11,062 bases of DNA. Origin: Candidatus Coatesiibacteriota bacterium. GTDB lineage: Bacteria; RBG-13-66-14. The DNA is taken from contig WJMB01000175.1 in NCBI GenBank assembly GCA_014728185.1, forward strand, positions 1 through 11,062, given 5' to 3'. Made by a program: the position numbers and the translations under genes. The notes beneath the pieces are model-generated. The model was not told where the DNA came from. It saw only the letters and a list, made by a program, of their open reading frames with translations, and ran no database searches. Every line of letters starts with the position of its first letter. Within the stretch, counting starts at the first letter, position 1. Shown piece after piece: positions 5,958 through 11,062 of this stretch.

Positions 5958-7184
5958 TCAACCGGCGCAGATGGCGCGGGTGTCCCGGGCGATGACCAGC
6001 TCCTCGTTGGTCGGCACCACCCAGACGGCGACGCCGCTGTCCGGAGTGGTCACGGGGCCTTCGTAGCCCGAGCCGGGGTGGGCCTTGTCGGTGTTGAGGC
6101 TCTCGTCGAGCTCCAGCCCGAGAAAGGCCAGGGGCTTGCAGGTCAGGGTCCGGGCGATGGGCGAGTTCTCGCCGACGCCGGCGGTGAAGACGACGGCGTC
6201 GAGGCCGCCCATGGCGGCGGCGTAGGCGCCGATATACTTGGTGATGCGGTAGCAGTAGATCTGGAGGATCCTGACGCATTCGGGATCGTTCTCGAAGTAG
6301 CGATCCTCGATGTCGCGCATGTCGATGTACTTGCCGTCGGAGAGGCCGCGCACGCCGGATTGGCGGTTGAGCAGGGCGTCGACCTCTTTGGCGTCCAGGT
6401 TCTCCTTGTTCTGCAGAAACAGGGGGATGGCCGGATCGATGTCGCCGCAGCGGCTGCCCATCACCAGGCCCTCGAGGGGGGTGAAGCCCATCGAGGTGTC
6501 GACGCTCTCGCCGCCCATGACGGCGGCCACGGAGGCGCCATTGCCCAGGTGGCAGGTGACCAGCTTGGGAGTTCCCTCGTCCTTATTGACGGGCAGGCCC
6601 ATCTTTTCGGCGCAGCGCGCCGCGACGTAGCGGTGACTGGTGCCGTGAAAGCCGTAGCGCCGGATACGGTAGCGCTCGTAGGTCCAGCGGGGCAGGGCGT
6701 AGAGGTAGCTGGTCTCGGGCATCGTCTGGTGGAAGGCGGTGTCGAAAACGGCCACCTGGGGCGCCCGGGGCAGGATGTCCGTGACTGCGTCCACGCCCTT
6801 GAGGTTGGCCGGGTTGTGCAGCGGAGCCAGGGGGATGCAGTCCTCGATCTTGCCGTAGACCTCGTCGGTGATCAGGGTGCTGTCGGCGAAGCGCTCCCCG
6901 CCGTGGACCACGCGGTGGCCGACGGCGGCGATGTCGTCGAGGGAGTCGACGACGGCCTGCCCGCCCTTTGTCAAGAGCTCCAGGACATAGGCCACCGCCG
7001 TGGTGTGGTTGGTGATTTCATTGGGCTCGCGGGTCAGCTTGCCCGCGGGCGTCTTGTACTTGACCCGGGCCTGTCCGGCGCCGATGCGCTCCACCAAACC
7101 CTTGGCCAACAAACGTTCTTCGGTCATGTCCAGGAGCTGGAACTTGACCGAGGAGCTACCGCAATTGAGCACCAGGATGTTCAT
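5958..7184 (-). CDS. ackA: Acetate kinase
   Basis: AckA reversibly transfers phosphate between acetyl phosphate and ADP, giving ATP and acetate by substrate-level phosphorylation, or running in reverse to activate acetate. The 408-residue protein has the full set of ASKHA-fold signatures: N7 in the MNILVLNCGSSSVKF start, R91 in GHRVVHGGERF, H123 in PLHNPANL, D148 in VFDTAFHQTMP, H180 in YGFHGTSH, LGNGASVAAV, R245 in GSRCGDIDP, FTAGVGENS (333-341) and the C-terminal PTNEELVIARD. The ATG has an AAAGAGG ribosome-binding site. No pta gene is in the window, although the two are often paired. A 308-base gap with a candidate promoter precedes it, so ackA may begin the transcription unit that continues into rpmF, plsX and the fab genes. 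Confidence 0.98.
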   Translation of the reverse strand: MNILVLNCGSSSVKFQLLDMTEERLLAKGLVERIGAGQARVKYKTPAGKLTREPNEITNHTTAVAYVLELLTKGGQAVVDSLDDIAAVGHRVVHGGERFADSTLITDEVYGKIEDCIPLAPLHNPANLKGVDAVTDILPRAPQVAVFDTAFHQTMPETSYLYALPRWTYERYRIRRYGFHGTSHRYVAARCAEKMGLPVNKDEGTPKLVTCHLGNGASVAAVMGGESVDTSMGFTPLEGLVMGSRCGDIDPAIPLFLQNKENLDAKEVDALLNRQSGVRGLSDGKYIDMRDIEDRYFENDPECVRILQIYCYRITKYIGAYAAAMGGLDAVVFTAGVGENSPIARTLTCKPLAFLGLELDESLNTDKAHPGSGYEGPVTTPDSGVAVWVVPTNEELVIARDTRAICAG

Positions 7185-7254
7185 CGCGCCTCTTTCACAA
7201 CGAGATTTTGACGTGGATCAAACCGCCTGATTTTAACGTAATCGGCGGGACGGT

Positions 7255-7283
7255 AGGTTAGCATACGGGCGCCGTCGAGTCAA
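7255..7283 (-). promoter_or_regulatory. Candidate sigma-70-type promoter of ackA
   Basis: On the minus strand TTGACT (7283-7278; five of six matches to the -35 consensus) is followed after exactly 17 bases by TAACCT (7260-7255; first, second and last positions match). The predicted start near 7248 gives a leader of about 64 bases before the ackA ATG. It lies downstream of the terminator at 7438-7464, as expected for a new transcription unit. Confidence 0.4.
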
Positions 7284-7349
7284 GGCGCAGCCGTGGTTTA
7301 CCATACCTTTTACCGACTGATGTGAAAGGCGCTACTTGAAAGCTCTATG

Positions 7350-7396
7350 GTCTTCGGGTATCAACTCGTCAAATCGTTCGGGACAAACCCGAAGAC
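7350..7396. repeat. Overlapping inverted repeats upstream of ackA
   Basis: GTCTTCGGGT (7350-7359) is an exact reverse complement of ACCCGAAGAC (7387-7396), with a 27-base loop. Within the loop TTCGGG (7377-7382) can also pair with CCCGAA (7388-7393), with a five-base loop. The two hairpins share the same right arm and exclude each other. They lie between the terminator of the upstream gene and the candidate ackA promoter, in a stretch (7185-7493) that otherwise holds no gene. They may be an operator, a small RNA fold or the remnant of a second terminator. Confidence 0.35.
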
Positions 7397-7437
7397 TTCT
7401 GTTTGAAGGCTGACGATCCACATCGAATAACTCCAAA

Positions 7438-7464
7438 CAAAGGCGCCGTGCGACGGCGCCTTTG
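7438..7464 (-). terminator. Intrinsic terminator of the secreted beta-propeller gene
   Basis: CAAAGGCGCCGT (7438-7449) and ACGGCGCCTTTG (7453-7464) form a perfect 12-bp stem with a three-base loop. It lies 29 bases after the stop codon of the upstream gene. On the minus strand the stem ends in CCTTTG and runs into TTTGG, a short and interrupted T tract, so termination may be moderate. Confidence 0.8.
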
Positions 7465-7493
7465 TCATGTTGTTTGCTGGTTGATCCCTACGC

Positions 7494-8981
7494 TCAGCGC
7501 TCAACGACAAAGCGGGTGGTTTCATTGCCCGCGTCGGTGCGCAGGTTGAGCAGGTAGACCCCGCTGGAGAGTCCGGCGGCGTCCAGAGGAAGCTCATGGC
7601 GACCGGCGCTGAGGCTGCCGGAATGTATGGTACTCACCCGCCGGCCGGCCAGGTCGTAGACGGCCAGCTCGACGGAGCTTGTTGCCGGGAGATTGAGCCC
7701 CACCGTGGCAGCGCCGTGAACGGGCGAGGGGTACAGGCCCTCCAGAGCGTGTACTGCGGCGCCCTGTTCTGGTAGCCGAGCGCTGACGGGATTCTCGTCT
7801 TTCATGTAATAGAGATCGTAACCGCCCGCCCCGTCGGGTGAATAGCTGTAAACAAGATGGTAAGTGCCGTCCTCGCCCGCCGTCATGCGCGGCCCGCCGT
7901 AGTATCCGTCGTCCTGGCTGAGTTCGCGGGGACTGGAGATCCCATGGGGACCGATCTTGGTCTCCATGATGGTGTTGTCATCGTTGAGATGGCGCCGCCA
8001 GACGAGCCGCATACCATCGTAGCCGGCTTCGAGGGTTGGTTTTGTGTTTTTATAGCTGTCATTCAGATGAACTGGTCTGCATTTAAATATCCAGTCATCA
8101 TCGGCGGCGCCGAGATCCTTGACTGAATAGAAGAGCTGGAAGAAGCCGTCAGGCAGGCTGGAGGGCCAGTTGGAGATCAGGTAGAGGTAACCGTTGTCGA
8201 GATCGATATCGACGGCCTGGCCGACGCCCAGCTCCACGGGCTGCCCCCATTGCCCGGAGGGAGAAAGATGTCGGTAATAAACCATCCAGGGTTCTGTGGG
8301 GGGATTGATCACGTCACTCCATGCTATATGGATACTACCATCGTCATCAAGAACAGCACGAATATGTGTGCGCCAGCCCGTTCCTGCGTTTGTAATCTGC
8401 TCTGGTGTACCCCAGGATCCGTCCTGGTAGGTGTTGTGAAAAATCTCATAATGTAAGCTGGGTTGGATTTCGCTCCAGAAGAGATGCACATTATTCTGTT
8501 GATCGACCAGCGTGACCGGATGGACATAATGGACTCCGGAGTCGACCATCAGCGCCTCTTCTCCGACCCACTCACCGGCGGCGGCATCGAAGCGATTCCA
8601 GTACAGGTCGTAGTAGACGCTGTTGCGGGTGTCGTACCAGAAGACATAGATATTGCCCGCGTCGTCGATGCTCATTGCCGGGCAGTGGGAGACGCCGTCT
8701 CCGAAAGAGAGGCGCTCGGGTTCGCTCCAGGAGCCGTCGAAGCGAACATAATAGACCTCGCGATTGGAGCTGTCGCCGGGGACCAGATCGGCGTGATAGA
8801 CAACGTGCAGGTCGCCGTCGGGACCCTGCAACAGCGGAGTGGTGCCGTAGCCTTCGAGCAGGTCGTCGTGTGCCGTGTCATTGACCAGCGCAGGCAGGGT
8901 CCAGCTCGATGCCGGCGCCGCCGTCGCCGCGAGCAGCGTCAGCATCAGGACCGTTAAAAGAAGCTTGCGGTTGCTTTGCAT
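7494..8981 (-). CDS. Secreted beta-propeller-like protein with type IX-like C-terminal sorting domain
   Basis: The 495-residue protein starts at an ATG preceded by GTGAGG. Residues 1-26 are a signal peptide (basic MQSNRK, then a hydrophobic stretch). The body holds six or more short repeats of the form G-x-hydrophobic-H/Y-hydrophobic-x-W/Y: DLHVVYHAD, NIYVFWYD, NVHLFWSE, SIHIAWSD, MRLVWRR and TYHLVYSY. Most are followed by phrases such as DGSWSEPERLS or DGSWGTPEQIT. This is typical of sialidase/BNR-like beta-propellers, but I see no enzyme active site. Residues 416-495 form a beta-sandwich tail: LYPSPVHGAATVGL, VELAVYDLAGRRV, SAGRHELPLDAAGLSSGVYL and TTRFVVER. This matches the FlgD-Ig-like/Por-secretion C-terminal domain used as an export signal by type IX-like systems. 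The protein is probably exported to the cell surface or medium. It forms its own unit, ended by the terminator at 7438-7464. Its function beyond recognition or binding is unknown. Confidence 0.88.
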   Translation of the reverse strand: MQSNRKLLLTVLMLTLLAATAAPASSWTLPALVNDTAHDDLLEGYGTTPLLQGPDGDLHVVYHADLVPGDSSNREVYYVRFDGSWSEPERLSFGDGVSHCPAMSIDDAGNIYVFWYDTRNSVYYDLYWNRFDAAAGEWVGEEALMVDSGVHYVHPVTLVDQQNNVHLFWSEIQPSLHYEIFHNTYQDGSWGTPEQITNAGTGWRTHIRAVLDDDGSIHIAWSDVINPPTEPWMVYYRHLSPSGQWGQPVELGVGQAVDIDLDNGYLYLISNWPSSLPDGFFQLFYSVKDLGAADDDWIFKCRPVHLNDSYKNTKPTLEAGYDGMRLVWRRHLNDDNTIMETKIGPHGISSPRELSQDDGYYGGPRMTAGEDGTYHLVYSYSPDGAGGYDLYYMKDENPVSARLPEQGAAVHALEGLYPSPVHGAATVGLNLPATSSVELAVYDLAGRRVSTIHSGSLSAGRHELPLDAAGLSSGVYLLNLRTDAGNETTRFVVER

Positions 8982-8983
8982 CG

Positions 8984-9202
8984 TTACCTCACTTGGAATC
9001 TGAAAACCGTCAACCGGTTGAAAAACGTTGAATCAGCCGAAGGGGTGCCTCGTTTTTCCCATCCAACATCGATAAAGATAGTCTCAAAACTCAATTCCGA
9101 CAAGTATACTCGGTTTGCGTGGGGAGAATACTGGTACAGGCTGGCATCTTTATAGAAAGCATCTCCCACGATCCCGGACCAACCAACTCCAACTCGAAAC
9201 AC
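8984..9202 (-). CDS. Possible small protein or gene remnant directly upstream of the secreted protein
   Basis: This frame of 72 codons starts at a GTG at 9202 with GAGGTGG four bases upstream and ends two bases before the next gene's ATG. Its TAA overlaps that gene's ribosome-binding site (GAGGTAACG), an arrangement that would allow translational coupling. The sequence (FRVGVGWSGIVGD, VYLSELSFETIFIDVGWE, LTVFRFQVR) alternates hydrophobic and polar residues as beta strands do, with no signal peptide. About half of its third codon positions are G or C, far fewer than in the fab genes, and the surrounding sequence is AT-richer. It could be a real small gene, the 3' end of a decayed gene (the frame stays open to 9229), or chance. 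I recognise no family. Confidence 0.27.
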   Translation of the reverse strand: MFRVGVGWSGIVGDAFYKDASLYQYSPHANRVYLSELSFETIFIDVGWEKRGTPSADSTFFNRLTVFRFQVR

Positions 9203-9727
9203 GTACCCACCTCGAAAAAGCGGCTGATACTAGGCTATACCGAAGAAAGTTTGGCCTACAACCTAAGCCCTTCGATGCTCACTCGCTATATAGATGTTAA
9301 TAGGTTGCTAGAAATCGAAGCGGCGTCATCGAGACCAATTGCGCCAAGCAGTTTTTTGAGCTCCGAGGCGTCTATACGGGCATCTGAAAAATGTGCAAAT
9401 CCACGTACCCGCTACAAACAGTTCGCTCGATGTGCAAGCCTGCTTTCCCGCTAACTGCTTTTATCAAAATGTTATCCAGCAATACTTTGCTCCATTGCTG
9501 CTAAGTGATCCCTTCGATAATGACAAGGCAATCGGATTCGGCGAGCTGGCAAGCAGTGGCGGACTAGTTACACGAAGCGGACCAACATCGGTAACTACAG
9601 AGAGCTACCAAGAGGAAAGGGTCTTGATATCTGCTCTGCGAAAGGCTTCAAACACACGCTGCTTTATTATCCGCCAAGCGAGCCCACAAGTGAGATTTTA
9701 CAATCCCTTAGGCTACGCTTCCGCTTC

Positions 9728-9759
9728 AATGATGAGTGATACGATCATACCTCATCGTT
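9728..9759. repeat. Inverted repeat inside the gene-poor island
   Basis: AATGATGAG (9728-9736) and CTCATCGTT (9751-9759) pair over nine positions, with one T-G wobble when read as plus-strand RNA, around a 14-base spacer. On the minus strand it would lie about 75-105 bases downstream of the predicted sigma-54 start. It could be an operator dyad or an RNA hairpin. No T run follows on the minus strand, so it is not a terminator there. Confidence 0.3.
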
Positions 9760-9842
9760 TCAGGCGCCATAAGAAAAACCAATATGATTTCGAATAGCGG
9801 TCGGGATATCTCCTGTTCCAGACCAAGCACACACTATTAATG

Positions 9843-9858
9843 TGCAAAAAGCATGCCA
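9843..9858 (-). promoter_or_regulatory. Sigma-54 (RpoN) promoter match, -24/-12 type
   Basis: The minus strand reads TGGCATGCTTTTTGCA, preceded by C and T. Against the consensus TGGCACG-N4-TTGCW, only the sixth base differs, and the invariant GG and GC are separated by exactly ten bases. The predicted start is near 9832, pointing leftward into the AT-richer island. The first recognisable complete gene in that direction starts at 8981, about 850 bases away, so the target is unclear. Single matches can be chance; an upstream activator site is not obvious, and the terminator of the preceding gene lies about 75 bases upstream. Confidence 0.45.
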
Positions 9859-9929
9859 GATACCGTCGCCGGAGTTGACAATATTAACGTCGAATTTTCA
9901 TGGAGTTATGGATTTGGTACAGGATGAGG

Positions 9930-9967
9930 AAAAAGCGGGACCGGGGCTTTTCGCCCCATGATCCCGC
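9930..9967 (-). terminator. Intrinsic terminator of the poly-Asp protein gene
   Basis: On the minus strand GCGGGA (9967-9962) pairs with TCCCGC (9940-9935), and inside it GGGGC (9957-9953) pairs with GCCCC (9947-9943) around a GAAAA loop. TTTTT-CC follows directly. The element begins 45 bases after the stop codon at 10012. The two stacked stems and the T run make this a clear rho-independent terminator. Confidence 0.9.
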
Positions 9968-10011
9968 CGCGGTGTGGTCATTAACCCCACGCCGGTCAGT
10001 ACGGATGGAGT

Positions 10012-10935
10012 CTATCCGGGACCCCAGATGGAAGAGCCCGGCGAGTCGGTCTTGTCATCATCGTCGTCGTCATTGTCGCGATCGGGACCCCAGACCTCGC
10101 CGTTATCATCATCGTCGTCGTCATCATCGCCGTTGCCGTTGGAGCCGCAGAGGGCTGAGAAGAACGCGTCAAAAAGGCAGCCCATCAGGTTGGGACCGTC
10201 GTAATCGTCGTCCTCCTCGTAACTCGGCCCGACGTTGAAGGATGCCCAGGTGGTCTCGTCGGGCAGTATTTCCACACTGCGCGTCCGCACCGCCTCGCCG
10301 GAGTCGTCGTAGAGCACCAAGCTGTGGCGGCCCGGGGTCAGGACGAACTCGATCCCCTCGCTGGGAACAAGTCCGCCGGAGCTGCCGTCGACACTGATGC
10401 TGTAGCCGGGCTGATCGCAGGTGACCCGCAGGCGGCCGTGGCGGACGCCGACCTCGACGGCTATGGGAAAGCGCCCGTGGAAGGCGGAGACGGCGATGGC
10501 CGTCAGGCGGGGCATCACGTCGTCGTAGGAGCCCACCAGGGTTCGCTCCTCGAAAACCTCGCCGTCGGCGCTCACCAGGTAGAGCCGCCAACGGTCCTCC
10601 GGTTGCAGGAAGAGGAAGATCGTCGCCGCGGCGCCGTACTCGGATGCCCGTTCGAGGAAGGGTCCGAACCAGGCCGGCGGCACCTCGGAGACCGTCGGCC
10701 CCCAGACCGGCTCCACACCGCCGCTCCAAACAAGGCGACCCGGGTTGCCGTCGGTGAAGGCCGCGAGCAGGGCCGCCGTCGCCCGCTCGGCCCCGACTGC
10801 GTCGCCCCGATTGTCGACGGCTTCGACCAGGCCGGCACGACGGGAACCGGCGTCGACCACGGAGAGCTCCAGGGCGCCGACGGCCAGAGCCGCCGCGAGG
10901 ATGATCATGACAGTGTTTTTGAGCACTTGGCGCAC
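10012..10935 (-). CDS. Secreted or membrane-anchored PEGA-like protein with poly-aspartate tail
   Basis: Two adjacent GTG codons can start this protein. The second (10935) is five bases from GGGAGG, the first (10938) only two, so I chose 10935, giving 307 residues. Residues 8-23 are a hydrophobic signal peptide or anchor (VMIILAAALAVGALEL). A middle region (about 50-160) has mixed alpha/beta character and no family I know. Residues about 166-235 resemble a PEGA domain: GRLRVTCDQPGYSISVDG, then LTPGRHSLVLYDDSG and a closing strand WASFNV. The tail has an acidic EEDDDYD, a hydrophobic segment with two cysteines (GCLFDAFFSALCG), then eight and six aspartates in two runs. Each run is followed by a W-G-P motif (EVWGPDRD and SIWGPG). 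The tail may bind calcium or other cations, by analogy with Asp-rich repeats. The gene stands alone and ends at a strong terminator. Confidence 0.82.
   Translation of the reverse strand: MRQVLKNTVMIILAAALAVGALELSVVDAGSRRAGLVEAVDNRGDAVGAERATAALLAAFTDGNPGRLVWSGGVEPVWGPTVSEVPPAWFGPFLERASEYGAAATIFLFLQPEDRWRLYLVSADGEVFEERTLVGSYDDVMPRLTAIAVSAFHGRFPIAVEVGVRHGRLRVTCDQPGYSISVDGSSGGLVPSEGIEFVLTPGRHSLVLYDDSGEAVRTRSVEILPDETTWASFNVGPSYEEDDDYDGPNLMGCLFDAFFSALCGSNGNGDDDDDDDDNGEVWGPDRDNDDDDDDKTDSPGSSIWGPG
10054..10128 (-). repeat. Aspartate-codon microsatellite in the protein tail
   Basis: Six consecutive Asp codons (10071-10054) and eight consecutive Asp codons (10128-10105) are written as mixed GAT and GAC triplets, seen on the plus strand as ATC/GTC runs. 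Between them lies a spacer encoding NGEVWGPDRDN. The runs are in frame, so gain or loss of triplets would change tail length without breaking the gene. Confidence 0.85.
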
Positions 10936-10986
10936 CACAGCCTCCCGGTTGCTGGTTTCAACGACGCGGTACTCACTGGACTATCC

Positions 10987-11008
10987 ATCCGCTCCAACCC
11001 CAGCGGAT
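10987..11008. repeat. Short inverted repeat in the leader of the poly-Asp gene
   Basis: ATCCGCT (10987-10993) and AGCGGAT (11002-11008) are exact reverse complements around an eight-base spacer. The element lies 52-73 bases upstream of the start codon. It may be a 5' leader hairpin or an operator. No convincing -10/-35 pair is visible in the 127 bases upstream of this gene. Confidence 0.3.
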
Positions 11009-11033
11009 CGTCCACCTGCCACCATGCCGATGA

Positions 11034-11054
11034 CGAATTCGCATGGCGAATTCG
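11034..11054. repeat. 21-bp palindrome at the right edge
   Basis: CGAATTCGC (11034-11042) and GCGAATTCG (11046-11054) are exact reverse complements around ATG. Each arm is itself nearly palindromic around GAATTC, so the element is both an inverted and a direct repeat. It sits about 100-120 bases upstream of the poly-Asp gene and could be an operator. The window ends eight bases later, so its wider context cannot be judged. Confidence 0.4.
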
Positions 11055-11062
11055 CGAAATAA

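Larger units (their letters stand above)
9203..9929. other. AT-richer gene-poor island
   Basis: No convincing gene is visible on either strand here. Composition differs from the flanks: 28 of 60 bases are G+C at 9661-9720, and 23 of 60 at 9061-9120 just beyond, against 46 of 60 at 4561-4620 inside plsX. Plus-strand open frames at 9119-9454 and 9393-9797 have low-complexity-free but unrecognisable products and no good ribosome-binding site. Minus-strand frames are broken by stops every 20-50 codons. The stretch holds a sigma-54 promoter match (9843-9858) and an inverted repeat (9728-9759). It may be a long regulatory region, an RNA gene or a decayed foreign insert. Confidence 0.5.

Noticed and set aside
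9450..9460. GTTAGCG near 9450 resembling an integron attC core
   Set aside because: It does not fit GTTRRRY, and no partner core or integrase is present.
9305..9505. Minus-strand protein-like patches in three frames (for example one containing ASELKKLLGAIGLDDAAS)
   Set aside because: They lack start codons with ribosome-binding sites and are bounded by stops; too short to call genes. Kept only as hints of decay in the island finding.
9505..9525. CCCTTCGATAATGACAAGG resembling the REP-like CCCTTCGACAAGCTCAGG element
   Set aside because: The match breaks down after the first ten bases, there is no second arm, and it occurs once.
9119..9797. Two overlapping plus-strand open frames (9119-9454 and 9393-9797) in the AT-richer island
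   Set aside because: Neither has a clear ribosome-binding site, recognisable motif, or protein-like composition; stops are simply rarer in these frames. They would also be the only plus-strand genes in the window.

Overview
The window looks like a chromosomal segment of a GC-rich Gram-negative-type (diderm) bacterium. Evidence is an outer-membrane beta-barrel protein with a signal peptide, a secreted protein with a type IX-like C-terminal sorting domain (typical of the FCB group and several uncultured candidate phyla), and a classic bacterial fatty-acid/phospholipid gene cluster. The exact phylum cannot be read from the sequence. All genes I support lie on the minus strand, so transcription runs from high to low coordinates.

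Layout in the direction of transcription. (1) 10935-10012: a secreted or membrane-anchored protein with a PEGA-like domain and a poly-aspartate tail, closed by a clear intrinsic terminator (9930-9967). (2) 9929-8987: an AT-richer, gene-poor island of about 0.94 kb. It holds a good sigma-54 promoter match, an inverted repeat, and a doubtful 72-residue small ORF at its downstream end. (3) 8981-7494: a secreted beta-propeller-like protein with a C-terminal sorting domain, followed by an intrinsic terminator (7438-7464). (4) 7184-1539: the metabolic core, ackA - rpmF - plsX - fabH - (outer-membrane protein) - fabD. (5) 1494-1: a polytopic membrane protein, then the N-terminal part of a GT-C-type membrane glycosyltransferase that runs off the left edge.

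How the genes work together: AckA interconverts acetate and acetyl phosphate; PlsX makes acyl-phosphate for phospholipid synthesis; FabD loads malonyl groups on ACP; FabH starts fatty-acid chains. RpmF is the ribosomal protein that often sits beside plsX. The order ackA-rpmF-plsX-fabH-fabD is widespread. Here the usual DUF177 (YceD) gene before rpmF is absent, an outer-membrane protein gene is inserted between fabH and fabD, and the expected fabG/acpP/fabF do not follow fabD. Two envelope-type membrane proteins follow instead, so the cluster seems to join membrane-lipid synthesis with envelope construction.

I see no rRNA, tRNA, CRISPR array, transposase or phage gene. No complete undescribed system is evident. 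The least ordinary places are the 8987-9929 island, the beta-barrel gene inside the fab cluster, and the poly-Asp protein.
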